The notes under the pieces: generated by a model
What the model was told of the DNA's origin: nothing
The model's input: only the letters and a program-made list of their open reading frames with translations
Database searches by the model: none
Origin: Saccharospirillum sp965652395
GTDB taxonomy: Bacteria; Pseudomonadota; Gammaproteobacteria; Pseudomonadales; Natronospirillaceae
Direction of reading: 5' to 3'
Length of the DNA: 64,000 nt
NCBI GenBank assembly: GCA_965652395.1
Contig: CBFGUW010000011.1
Coordinates: forward strand, 60,940-124,939
In this document: positions 55,146-63,877 of the stretch, in pieces
Layout of the letters: every line of letters begins with the position of its first letter
Position numbering within the stretch: position 1 is the stretch's first letter
Made by a program: the position numbers and the translations under genes

Positions 55146-55991
55146 ATGCAACTTCCTTATTTTCTCGGCTGCCCTCAATGGCAACATCCCTCTTGGAACA
55201 CCCTTTTGCCACCGGGCCGGGCGCCGCTTGAGCGTTACAGCCAGGTGTTCAACAGCATTGAAGGCAACACTACTTTTTATGCCACACCCAGCCAGGAACA
55301 ATGTCGCCAGTGGCGCTCTCAAGTGGGTGACGACTTTCGTTTCGTCTTCAAGTTTCCGCGGGAAATCAGCCATGACCAGATGCTCGCAGCGCCCCACGCC
55401 CAGGTGACCGCTTTTCTGGAAATACTCTCTCCCCTTCAGGACGTACTCGGGCCTTTTTTGTTACAGCTGCCAGCGTCATTCGGGCCGGAGCACCTGGATA
55501 ACCTCTGGCGTTTTATCGATGCCCTGCCCGAGCCCTTAACCTGCACGGTGGAGGTGCGCCACAGTGCGTTCTTCAGCAAAGGCAACGCTGAAAAAACACT
55601 GAACCGTGGATTGAGAGAGCGTCGCATCGCCAGAGCCTGTTTCGATACTCGGGCTCTGTTTTCCGCGACACCGGACACCGAATCCATCCAGGACGCTCAA
55701 CGCAAGAAACCGAGGGTACCCGTGCACTTGCTTCCGGTGGAGGCCCCGGCTGTCATTCGCTATATCGGGCATCCGGATCTTGAAGCCAATCGCCCCTATT
55801 TAGCCCCCTGGGTGGAACGGGTATGCACCTGGATCGACGAAGGCTGGCGCCCATACATCTTCATGCACATGGCGGATAAAGAGGATGCCATTCATCTGGC
55901 CGCGCTGTGGCATGAGATGCTGCGGGATCAACTGCCTGAGATCGAAGCGTTGCCTCTTGAGAATGATCGTTCACAAATGGGGCTGTTCTAA
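55146..55991 (+). CDS. DUF72 family protein (YecE-like)
   Basis: This 281-aa protein has the DUF72 TIM-barrel-like pattern (FLGCPQWQHPSWNTLLPPG, FNSIEGNTTFYATPS, RFVFKFPREISHD, FLLQLPASFG, YIFMHMADKEDA). The family, including E. coli YecE, has no established activity. AGG lies nine bases before the ATG. It follows the dpp hairpin and converges on the TPR lipoprotein gene with only six bases between. Confidence 0.88.
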   Translation: MQLPYFLGCPQWQHPSWNTLLPPGRAPLERYSQVFNSIEGNTTFYATPSQEQCRQWRSQVGDDFRFVFKFPREISHDQMLAAPHAQVTAFLEILSPLQDVLGPFLLQLPASFGPEHLDNLWRFIDALPEPLTCTVEVRHSAFFSKGNAEKTLNRGLRERRIARACFDTRALFSATPDTESIQDAQRKKPRVPVHLLPVEAPAVIRYIGHPDLEANRPYLAPWVERVCTWIDEGWRPYIFMHMADKEDAIHLAALWHEMLRDQLPEIEALPLENDRSQMGLF

Positions 55992-55997
55992 GCGGGC

Positions 55998-56492
55998 TCA
56001 ACAAGCACCCAAGGAACAGGCCTGCTCCCTCGCCTCCCTCGCTCCGGCGGTATCTCCCTGACCGGACCGGGCTTGAGCCGTTACCTGCCAAAGCCGGGCC
56101 TCGGTCCCGGCGTCGTATCCAACCAGCGACAGCCCTTTCGAAGCCACCTGCTCGGCCTCGGCGAAACGGCTCTGCCCCAACCGTACCTCGGCAATTTGCA
56201 GGTATAGCTCGGGAGAGGAAGAGTCGATTCGCAGCGCGCGTTCCAATAACGCCGCCGCATTGGCCCACTCGCCACCGGCCTGTTGGGCCAATGCTTCCTG
56301 CCGGAGCTCGCGGACAACATCCTCCCGGGTTTTAGGCTCGGGCTGGGCGTTGGGTACTGTTACTGTTTCCGGTTCGCCGGTAGCGGCGTCCGGGAGGAAG
56401 GGGTCTGAAGGCTGGGAAACACAGCCGGTCACACCCAGGAGCAATGCGACGACAAGCCAGCCGCGCTGGGTTAATTGAACAACCGTTGCCAC
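55998..56492 (-). CDS. TPR-type lipoprotein encoded with PBP1B (LpoP-like candidate)
   Basis: This 164-aa lipoprotein (lipobox VTGC, Cys24) has a Pro/Gln-rich linker and about two TPR-like helical repeats (ALLERALRIDSSSPELYLQI, AEQVASKGLSLVGYDAGTEA). The GTG start at 56492 is preceded by AAGGAGGG and overlaps the end of mrcB by 22 bases, so expression is coupled. A TPR outer-membrane lipoprotein, LpoP, is known to activate PBP1B in Pseudomonas aeruginosa, and this could be the equivalent, but length and identity are unproven. Confidence 0.75.
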   Translation of the reverse strand: MATVVQLTQRGWLVVALLLGVTGCVSQPSDPFLPDAATGEPETVTVPNAQPEPKTREDVVRELRQEALAQQAGGEWANAAALLERALRIDSSSPELYLQIAEVRLGQSRFAEAEQVASKGLSLVGYDAGTEARLWQVTAQARSGQGDTAGAREAREQACSLGAC

Positions 56493-58855
56493 CAGGAACC
56501 CTCCTTCTTATCCGAATCCGACGAGAGATTTTCGTTACACCGTGAAGGATCTCTGGGGGCCGTACCCTTGATGAAGGGTACCGGTCGGGCGCCGTCACAT
56601 CGATCCGATACCAAGGCACCATAGCCATTGACCGGATGCCATTCCACGTTGGCAGGCTGACCACGACGCTCCTGCATTGGGTGAAGCGTTTGCATGATAT
56701 CGGCCCAAAGCGGTAGCGCGCCGGATGACCCGGTCAGCGGCGTGGGTTCGTTGCCATCGCGGCCGACCCAAACCACGGCCTGGCGGTCACCACTGTAACC
56801 GGCAAACCAGGCATCACGGTTGTCATCTGTTGTACCGGTTTTGCCAGCCATCCACCACTCCTGCGGAAGGCGCCATTGGAGGCTGCTGGCGGTACCGTTA
56901 CGGGTTACGTCATGCAGCGCTTCCTGCAGCAGATAGATCTGTTCAGGCCGGAAACGGTTTTCCACTTTGAGGTCATAACGCTGCAGTACACCCTGCTCCG
57001 GGTGGACGACCGCACGAATGGCATTCAGGGGTGTGTAAAAACCGTTACCCGCTATGGTTTGGAAATACTGTGCCACCTGCATCGGAGACAGACCATGAGC
57101 ACCCAACATGACAGAAGGCACCGCCGGCGGGCGTTCTTCCACACCGAGACGATCAATCACGTCGAAGACTTCAGCCAACCCAACGGTCATGCCCAAGCGG
57201 GCCGTTGCCTGGTTGTAGCTGTGCGACAAGGCATCAATCAGCAGCGGCTCACCGTGACTGGTTTTATCGTAATTCCTCGGTTGCCAAAGCTTGCCGTCTT
57301 CCGCAGAGACCGTTACCTCGGCATCACTGATGGGGGTGGCAAGCGTGTATCCCGCCTCCAGCGCCGCCAGATACACGGCGGGCTTCATCAGGGAACCCAC
57401 CGGGCGTCGGGAATCCAGGGCGCGGTTGAACCCCGCAAGTTCAGGCTGGCGACCACCCATCAGGGCGAGCACATCACCGGTCGAAGGCCGGGTAACGACG
57501 ACGGCCGTTTCCAGGGAGCCATTTTCTATCCCGTGCTGGCGCTCTACTTCCGCGAGCTTGTCAGGAATCCGCTGTTCCAAACTGTTCTGTGCCAGGGGGT
57601 TGAGCGTAGTGAAAATGGTCAGACCTTCGGCAAGCAGATCTTCTTTGCGGTAGCCTTCCGACAGCTGCCGGCGCACCAAATCCATAAAGGCCGGATAACT
57701 CGCCTGGCCTGGGACTTCGCTGACATCCAGTGGCTGACGTACGGCATGGTTATAGTCTTCCTGGGAAATCACACCCGCATCGCGCCACACACCCAACACG
57801 ACATTGCGACGCTCTGTCGCACGTTCTGGATTACGGCGTGGATTGTAATAAGAAGGCCCCTTGACCAGTCCCACCAACATGGCCTGCTGATGTAAATCCA
57901 AGGATGGCAGCGGTGCGCCAAAGAAGAACTGGGCGCCCAACCCAAACCCATTGATGGACCGCCGCCCCTGTTGGCCGATGTACACCTCGTTCAAATAGGT
58001 TTCAAGAATAGCTTCTTTGTCGTAATGGGCTTCCAACAGCAGCGCCATGAGTGCTTCGTTGGCCTTGCGCCAGAGCGTCTGCTCGGGCGACAGGTAAAGG
58101 TTCTTCACCAATTGCTGGGTCAGAGTGCTGCCACCCTGGGCAATGGAACCCGAGCTGATATTGGCCCAAAGCGCTCGGGCAATCCCCAGCAGGGAAATGC
58201 CATGATGGTCGAGAAACCGCCGGTCTTCGACGGCGATCAGACCGGCCACCAGTGTGGGCGGCACGGTTTCCAGCGGCACCAGTATCCGGTCTTCGCTGAT
58301 CCCGGGGTAAATCTGGCCGATAAACAATGGGTCCAATCGGGCCAGTAATACCGCTTCCCCGCCCGCTTCGCTGACACGGTTCAGGCTGCCCTGACTGAAA
58401 TCCAACAACAGGCGTCTGGCGGGTTCGGCCCCGTCCCAAAATTCAAATCCCCGGGTATAGACCTCAAGGGTTTGCCCGGTACGTCGATACCGCCCCGGCT
58501 GGGTAACCTGGCTGCTGGTTCGATAGCCCAGCGCATCGAGCAATTGCTCTACCTGATCGGCACTGACGGGGGCTCCGGCGTAAAGATCCTGAGCTTCACT
58601 ATATACCCGTGCGGGAATAGTGAAGCGCTGACCATCGAACCCCTCGCGAACGACGGCGTTCAAATAAAACATCCAGGCGGTCAATACCGCCAGCCCGAGC
58701 AGGCTGAACTGGAATAAACGCCACCGAACCTGTCGCCAACGGCTGCGCCGGGTGCTGTGTGAACGTTTCGAGGAGGAACGACGCCCCTTGGAGGTGGCGG
58801 TACGACTCGCCAGGCGTTTTCGACTGCTTTTTTTGGGGGATTGGGCTTTCGTCAT
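56471..58855 (-). CDS. mrcB: Penicillin-binding protein 1B, bifunctional
   Basis: This 794-aa class A PBP has a very basic cytoplasmic tail (1-45), one membrane helix (about 48-66), and a UvrB-like UB2H domain (70-160). The GT51 domain carries VEDRRFLDHHGISLLG and GGSTLTQQLVKNLYL. The transpeptidase has SXXK in GSLMKPA, SYN, and KTG in GKTGTTDDNRDAW. The UB2H domain separates PBP1B from PBP1A and is the docking site for lipoprotein activators in E. coli. It lies upstream of the TPR lipoprotein gene and overlaps its start. Confidence 0.96.
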   Translation of the reverse strand: MTKAQSPKKSSRKRLASRTATSKGRRSSSKRSHSTRRSRWRQVRWRLFQFSLLGLAVLTAWMFYLNAVVREGFDGQRFTIPARVYSEAQDLYAGAPVSADQVEQLLDALGYRTSSQVTQPGRYRRTGQTLEVYTRGFEFWDGAEPARRLLLDFSQGSLNRVSEAGGEAVLLARLDPLFIGQIYPGISEDRILVPLETVPPTLVAGLIAVEDRRFLDHHGISLLGIARALWANISSGSIAQGGSTLTQQLVKNLYLSPEQTLWRKANEALMALLLEAHYDKEAILETYLNEVYIGQQGRRSINGFGLGAQFFFGAPLPSLDLHQQAMLVGLVKGPSYYNPRRNPERATERRNVVLGVWRDAGVISQEDYNHAVRQPLDVSEVPGQASYPAFMDLVRRQLSEGYRKEDLLAEGLTIFTTLNPLAQNSLEQRIPDKLAEVERQHGIENGSLETAVVVTRPSTGDVLALMGGRQPELAGFNRALDSRRPVGSLMKPAVYLAALEAGYTLATPISDAEVTVSAEDGKLWQPRNYDKTSHGEPLLIDALSHSYNQATARLGMTVGLAEVFDVIDRLGVEERPPAVPSVMLGAHGLSPMQVAQYFQTIAGNGFYTPLNAIRAVVHPEQGVLQRYDLKVENRFRPEQIYLLQEALHDVTRNGTASSLQWRLPQEWWMAGKTGTTDDNRDAWFAGYSGDRQAVVWVGRDGNEPTPLTGSSGALPLWADIMQTLHPMQERRGQPANVEWHPVNGYGALVSDRCDGARPVPFIKGTAPRDPSRCNENLSSDSDKKEGSWWQRLFN

Positions 58856-59004
58856 GGCACGGGATTATAGGGTCGGGGATAGGTGTTTGTCTTTTGTCAT
58901 CTTTAATGGATTTGTTGCCATACCGCACTCGCGGTTGACGGAAAGAGGCGGAAGCGGCGTCCATATGCCTATACTCAAAGCTAGGCGAATGGTGCGATTT
59001 AAAA

Positions 59005-59033
59005 TTTGACCTTCTGGTCAAAATAAATACACT
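59005..59033 (+). promoter_or_regulatory. Promoter with overlapping operator-like dyad before the PfkB kinase
   Basis: The dyad TTTGACC-TTCT-GGTCAAA (59005-59022) covers a possible -35 TTGACC (59006-59011). A 16-base spacer leads to TACACT (59028-59033). TTGACC-N4-GGTCAA is close to the RutR-type operator TTGACCANNTGGTCAA, with one mismatch. A TetR-family repressor is plausible, but none is in the window. Confidence 0.4.
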
Positions 59034-59067
59034 GCGCTGCCTTCTCCGCTAGGAGCATACTCCGCCA

Positions 59068-60069
59068 ATGAGCCATCTTGATGTCTATGCCGTGGGCCAG
59101 GCCCTGGTTGATGAAGAATACCTCGTCAGCGACTCCTTTCTGTCGTCACTGGGTGTGGCCAAAGGCCATCGCACCCTGATCGACTTCAATCGATCCCGCA
59201 CCCTGCGCAAGGCGGCTGTCGCCGAAGGTCAGTTGCTTAAGCGCATGAACGGGGGCAGCGGTGCCAACTCCATTACCGCCGCCGCTCAATTAGGGGCCCG
59301 CTGCCATTTCTCCTGCCGCTTGGGTGACGACACCGAAGGCGACTTCTATATCCAGCAATTGGTCGATTCCGGCGTAAAAACGGATGGTAAAAGCCGCGTT
59401 CCCGATGGCCATACCGGTGTCTGCCTGGTAATGGTGACACACGACGCCGAGCGCACCATGAACACCTACATCGGCATCACCGACGATATCGGTCTTGATG
59501 ACGTTAATTTCGACGCACTGGATTCCGCCCAGTGGCTCTATCTGGAAGGCCACCTGTCGATTTCAAAACTGGGACACGAGGCCGCCCTGGCCTGCCGGGA
59601 TAGAGCCCGCCGCAAAGGCCGCAAAATCGCGGTGAACTTCTGTGATCCGGCTGTGGCCCGCCTGTGCCGGGACGAGCTGGAGGAGTTACTGAGCGACCCT
59701 TGTGATCTCTTGTTCTGCAACGAAGAGGAAGCTCAGATCTGGACTCACCACAAGGATCTGGAAGAAGCCATGAACGAGCTGGACCGTCTGGCCCATACCT
59801 GGGTATTGACCCGTGGCGAAGCCGGGGCCATCGCCTACGACGGCCACAGCCGCTTCGAGATACCCGCGCACAAGGTCAAAGCCATCAACACCACAGGGGC
59901 GGGCGACACCTTCGCCGGGGCTTTTCTGTATGGTCTGACGCAGGGTTGCAGCTACAGCACTTCAGGCGCCCTGGCCAGCCTGGCTTCGGCCGTCAAGGTG
60001 CAACACGCGGGTGCCCGGCTGGATAAAGGCCAGCTACTGGACGTACGCCAACGCATACTGGGCTATTAA
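59068..60069 (+). CDS. PfkB-family kinase, adenosine-kinase-like
   Basis: This 333-aa ribokinase-fold enzyme has the substrate lid and GGSGANSITAAAQLGAR early motif, and the C-terminal PfkB signature NTTGAGDTFAGAFLYG with the catalytic Asp in GAGD. It looks like the adenosine-kinase/sugar-kinase branch (GVAKGHRTLIDF at 29-40), with adenosine as the most likely substrate. Purine-salvage deoD is elsewhere in this window. The start at 59068 has AGGAG 13 bases upstream. Confidence 0.85.
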   Translation: MSHLDVYAVGQALVDEEYLVSDSFLSSLGVAKGHRTLIDFNRSRTLRKAAVAEGQLLKRMNGGSGANSITAAAQLGARCHFSCRLGDDTEGDFYIQQLVDSGVKTDGKSRVPDGHTGVCLVMVTHDAERTMNTYIGITDDIGLDDVNFDALDSAQWLYLEGHLSISKLGHEAALACRDRARRKGRKIAVNFCDPAVARLCRDELEELLSDPCDLLFCNEEEAQIWTHHKDLEEAMNELDRLAHTWVLTRGEAGAIAYDGHSRFEIPAHKVKAINTTGAGDTFAGAFLYGLTQGCSYSTSGALASLASAVKVQHAGARLDKGQLLDVRQRILGY

Positions 60070-60173
60070 ACACCCAAACTGCTGAGCCGATCACACCCTC
60101 GTATTTCACTTTCAACCAACGCCGGGGTTACACTACCCCACTATTCTGTATTGGGCTGTTGAAAGGGCCTCTT

Positions 60174-60674
60174 ATGACGAAACGGATTCTACTGGTATTG
60201 GCTGCCCTGCTGATTGGTCAGGCACTGGCGGCAGGCAAAATCTACACCTGGACGGATGAGGACGGCGTGGTCCATTACGGGGACCGACCACCCAGAGACG
60301 CCAACGCCGAGGAAGTGAGCATTCAAGGCAAGAAGGCCGAGCCGGTACAGGTCGACAAAGCCCAATTGTCCGGAACCTGGTTCGGACGGAACGCCGAAGG
60401 TGGCGAAGTGCGGATGACACTTCAGGAAAACGGCGCCATACGTTATACGCAGACTTTTCCGAATAATTCGATTTACCACTACCAGGGCATTTGGACGCTG
60501 GAAGACCGCAGCATGAGTGTCATCACCGAATTCATCGAAGAAGGCGGTGGCGCTTCCGGGCTGAAACGATCAGTTGAGCCGGTTCAGCTCACTTACACCT
60601 TCACCAACTTCGCGCCGGACCAGATGACCGTTCTGACCAATGGCCAAAGCTTCACGCTGAATAAAACGCAGTAG
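60174..60674 (+). CDS. DUF4124-domain periplasmic protein
   Basis: This 166-aa protein has a Sec signal (MTKRILLVLAALLIGQALAA, cut before GKIY), then the DUF4124 motif KIYTWTDEDGVVHYGDRPP and a C-terminal beta-rich part (about 70-166). The domain is frequent in gammaproteobacteria, with no defined function. AAGGG lies before the ATG at 60174; the TTG at 60159 is rejected. A hairpin (60694-60730) separates it from polB. Confidence 0.8.
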   Translation: MTKRILLVLAALLIGQALAAGKIYTWTDEDGVVHYGDRPPRDANAEEVSIQGKKAEPVQVDKAQLSGTWFGRNAEGGEVRMTLQENGAIRYTQTFPNNSIYHYQGIWTLEDRSMSVITEFIEEGGGASGLKRSVEPVQLTYTFTNFAPDQMTVLTNGQSFTLNKTQ

Positions 60675-60693
60675 GTTGCCGCGAATCGCTCAA

Positions 60694-60730
60694 CGGGAGA
60701 TGGAAGATGCTCACCGGCCTTCCTCTCCCG
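60694..60730. terminator. Hairpin between the DUF4124 gene and polB
   Basis: CGGGAGA-GGAAG pairs with CTTCC-TCTCCCG, with a one-base bulge at 60701 and a 12-base loop. It lies between convergent genes and no long T-run is present, so strength is uncertain. Confidence 0.65.
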
Positions 60731-60733
60731 CCT

Positions 60734-63055
60734 TCAGAACAGGCTTAGCTGTTCGTCAATTAATTCCTTAAACGACGTTCCCAGGAAGTGAAGAATGCCA
60801 TCGGCGATGGGCTCCAGCTGTTTGTCCAGATAATGCTGGTAGTCCAGCGGTGAGCGGACGAAGGGTTCTGGCTCCACACCATTGATGGTCATGCGATAAC
60901 TGATATGACGACCGTTCCAGGTGGGCTGTTCGGCTTTACGCTTCAACGCGGCCTGCACATGGGGTGGTTTTTGTTTTTCGTAGGAGGACAGCGGCCGTCG
61001 CAGCCGTCTTCGGTACGTCAGCCGGTGATCGCGATGCCCCGCTTTCAACGCCTCCACTTCTTCGCGGATGTAGCGTCGGTAGTCCGCACCGTCGAACACA
61101 CGCTGGTACAGCCCCTGCTGGAACTGCTTCGCCAAGGGTGTCCAATCCGACCGGACGGCTTCCAGCCCCTTGAACACCAGTTTCGTCTGATCCCCTTCTC
61201 CCACCAGGCCCGCATAGCGCTTTTTTGAACCGGTTTCCAGGCCGCGGATGGTGGGCATCAGGAAGCGTCGATAATGGGTTTCAAATTCCATTTCGAGATG
61301 GCTATCGAGTTGAAAGTCCGCACGAATCTTTTCCCGCCACCACTGCGTCAATCGATCCGCCAGCTGAGCACCCAATTCCGGTGGATTAGGGTGCCGGTCC
61401 GCCCAGACGAAGACCGAATCGGTATCGCCATAAATGACGGTATACCCCTGGCGCTCGATGAACTCACGGCTTTGGTTCAGAATCCAATGCCCCCGCCGGG
61501 TGATGGAGCTGGCCAGCCGGGGATCGAAGAACCGGCATAGATTACTGCCCAACACACCATAGAAGGAGTTCATCAGAATTTTGATTGACTGCGACAAAGG
61601 GGCGTTTTTCTCGCGCTTGGCTTCATCCCTGGCCGCCCAAAGCCGGTCGATGATGCCGGGCAGGATGTGATCCTCGCGATGGAAGCGGGCGTCCAGGAAC
61701 CCGGGGACGGTTTCCTGTTCCGGGCTTTCCAACCCCCGGTGCAAGCCCAACGGATCGATCAAAAAGGTGCGGATAATGCTGGGGTACAGACTTTTGAAAT
61801 CGAGCACCAGCACGTTGTCGTACAGACCCGGCTTACTGTCCATCACGAACCCACCGGGGCTGTGCTCGGTAAGTGACTGCTCACCGACCGAGGGGGCGAT
61901 TCGACCGGCCCGATGCAAACGCGGCAGATACACATAGCTGAACGACGCGGCCGAGGCCCCGACCCGGTCCAGTGTCAGGCCGGTCAAATGCGCCCGCTCC
62001 ACCAGAAAGTGCCATAACTTGGCCTCCCGGAAGATATCGATCACCAGTTGCGCGTCTTCGCGGTTGTAGGTGTACAACGCCAGGGGTTCTTTCCGGTAGA
62101 GCCGCTCGATTTCGCCGACACGGTCGTCGCTGTCCTCAATCGCCTTACCCCGCCCGAGGATGGTTTGGGAGACAAACTCCAGCGAATAACTTTCCAGATA
62201 CCAAGCCGCCGAGCGCAGGGTGCCGGGGCCATCCACCGCCTGGCGACCTTCAATCTCGATGCGGGAATTGCCGCCCTGACGGCTGTGCCAGCGGGCCGCC
62301 GAGCCATCCCGCCCCAAGGTAAACGGTAGATTCTGACGGTCACAATGCTGCTGCAACACAAACAGGTCGAAATCGACCACGGCCCAACCCACGATCACGT
62401 CGGGATCGTAAGCCTGCAGCCAGCTCAGAAAAGCCTCCAGACAGGCGCGCTCCGAAGGCACCCAGTGCAGGTCATCCGGAGCGTCGATGGGTCTTTGTTG
62501 CCCCCTGTCCACGACCCAAACCGCGCTGGATTCAGGCGTAACGGCGGCAATACTGTATAAATCGGGGCATTCGCCCGGTACAAACCAGGCGGTTTCGATA
62601 TCCAACGACAGGATTCTCAACTCCGGTTCCACCGTGGCAGGCCGTACCCGGCCTTGTCGACGCTGTAAACCGGCTGTCACCATGCGTTCCATTAGATAAC
62701 GTTCACTGGGAATGACATCGTCTTCCCAGACCCTAAGCTGTTGGTCCCGCCCGCGTCGCACCCACTGGCGCTGATCGGTAAAGCGCAGGCTGTATACCGG
62801 CACCACTGGTTCCCCTTCCAGGGACTTAAGCCCTGAGTCTCCCACCCGCACCGTCAGCTTCATTCCGGCCCAGACACGACCCCAGGCTTCCCGTTCACGT
62901 TCGGGTATGAAACAGACCGATTCCTGACCGGGGATGGTCCAGCAGGACGCACGTGCCTGCGTTTTCAGCCAATAGCGCAGCGTCAAACCCTGGTCGGTTT
63001 CGGACCAGTGTCGACTGAGTACAAAAGCGGGCTCTGTTTGGCTGTTCTGTAACAT
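60734..63055 (-). CDS. polB: DNA polymerase II
   Basis: Pol II (773 aa; E. coli 783) is a family B polymerase with proofreading exonuclease, used in translesion synthesis and fork restart. The exonuclease motif is LSLDIETAW, polymerase motif A is LDFKSLYPSIIRTF, and motif C is YGDTDSVFVWAD with the paired aspartates. The ATG at 63055 gives MLQNSQTEPAF with no clear ribosome site. It is divergent from the cyclic-nucleotide-binding gene with 42 bases between. Confidence 0.95.
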   Translation of the reverse strand: MLQNSQTEPAFVLSRHWSETDQGLTLRYWLKTQARASCWTIPGQESVCFIPEREREAWGRVWAGMKLTVRVGDSGLKSLEGEPVVPVYSLRFTDQRQWVRRGRDQQLRVWEDDVIPSERYLMERMVTAGLQRRQGRVRPATVEPELRILSLDIETAWFVPGECPDLYSIAAVTPESSAVWVVDRGQQRPIDAPDDLHWVPSERACLEAFLSWLQAYDPDVIVGWAVVDFDLFVLQQHCDRQNLPFTLGRDGSAARWHSRQGGNSRIEIEGRQAVDGPGTLRSAAWYLESYSLEFVSQTILGRGKAIEDSDDRVGEIERLYRKEPLALYTYNREDAQLVIDIFREAKLWHFLVERAHLTGLTLDRVGASAASFSYVYLPRLHRAGRIAPSVGEQSLTEHSPGGFVMDSKPGLYDNVLVLDFKSLYPSIIRTFLIDPLGLHRGLESPEQETVPGFLDARFHREDHILPGIIDRLWAARDEAKREKNAPLSQSIKILMNSFYGVLGSNLCRFFDPRLASSITRRGHWILNQSREFIERQGYTVIYGDTDSVFVWADRHPNPPELGAQLADRLTQWWREKIRADFQLDSHLEMEFETHYRRFLMPTIRGLETGSKKRYAGLVGEGDQTKLVFKGLEAVRSDWTPLAKQFQQGLYQRVFDGADYRRYIREEVEALKAGHRDHRLTYRRRLRRPLSSYEKQKPPHVQAALKRKAEQPTWNGRHISYRMTINGVEPEPFVRSPLDYQHYLDKQLEPIADGILHFLGTSFKELIDEQLSLF

Positions 63056-63097
63056 GGCTGTTGCTATACTGCTGTGGTCGAAGTCGGAGAATTCTAT

Positions 63098-63877
63098 ATG
63101 CTTTTACTGGGAGAACGATCAGAAACGACGGAGCAGTTATCGGAGCGTCTTCGGATACTGTCGGACAAGCTGTTCGAATCCCTGCCGGAAGGGCAACGCA
63201 TCACGCTGGAAACCATGCCGGATATCTATGCGCTCCACTCGACGGAGAATCTGTTCATTATCCGTTCGGGCACACTTCAAGCCTATCTGGATGAACGTCT
63301 CTGCCTGTATTACGAGCCGGGCGATGTGATCGGTCTGAATGAATGCTACCAGCTTCCGTCCCTGCGCGTCGCCTGCGATGAGGGCGTCATTGTCGAACAA
63401 CACGCCGCTGACGACTTGTTGCGCTACACTCACGAAACCAAAGAACGCCAGGCGATCTGGACCAGCTACCTGATGACACAGATCTCGTTGTTCCAGAACG
63501 CTTTTGCCCGCCACCAGCGCGAGGAAGACCAAAGTCCTCAAACCGGCTTCCTGAACTTTGCCCCGGGCGAGACAATTCTAAGCGAGGGCGACCCGGCCCA
63601 TGAGGTGTTCACCATTCTGAACGGCCGGGCGGATGTGTATGTCGCCGGTGCCAAAGTCGGCGAAGTCCTGCAGGACGAAATTTTCGGTGCCATGGCCGTC
63701 TTCACCGGTGAGCCACGCTCCGCCACAGTCATCGCCGCCGACCCCTGCACCGTGCTCGCCGTCCCCAAGGACGAGTTCGTCACCCTCATCAAATCCCACC
63801 CTCAAACCACCATGACCCTTATCGAGAACATGGCACGGAATATTCAATCGTTGAATGCTCGGCTTACTGAGGAGTAA
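63098..63877 (+). CDS. Tandem cyclic-nucleotide-binding domain protein without DNA-binding domain
   Basis: This 259-aa protein has two cNMP-binding-like domains. The first (about 30-105) is degenerate (ENLFIIRSGTLQAYLDERL). The second (about 150-245) is canonical, with GETILSEGDPAHEVFTILNG and the phosphate-binding FGAMAVFTGEPRSATVIA including the arginine. There is no winged helix, so it is not a CRP-type regulator. GGAG lies eight bases before the ATG at 63098; the GTG at 63074 is rejected. A TATACT at 63065-63070 may be a -10. Its partner is unknown. Confidence 0.8.
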   Translation: MLLLGERSETTEQLSERLRILSDKLFESLPEGQRITLETMPDIYALHSTENLFIIRSGTLQAYLDERLCLYYEPGDVIGLNECYQLPSLRVACDEGVIVEQHAADDLLRYTHETKERQAIWTSYLMTQISLFQNAFARHQREEDQSPQTGFLNFAPGETILSEGDPAHEVFTILNGRADVYVAGAKVGEVLQDEIFGAMAVFTGEPRSATVIAADPCTVLAVPKDEFVTLIKSHPQTTMTLIENMARNIQSLNARLTEE

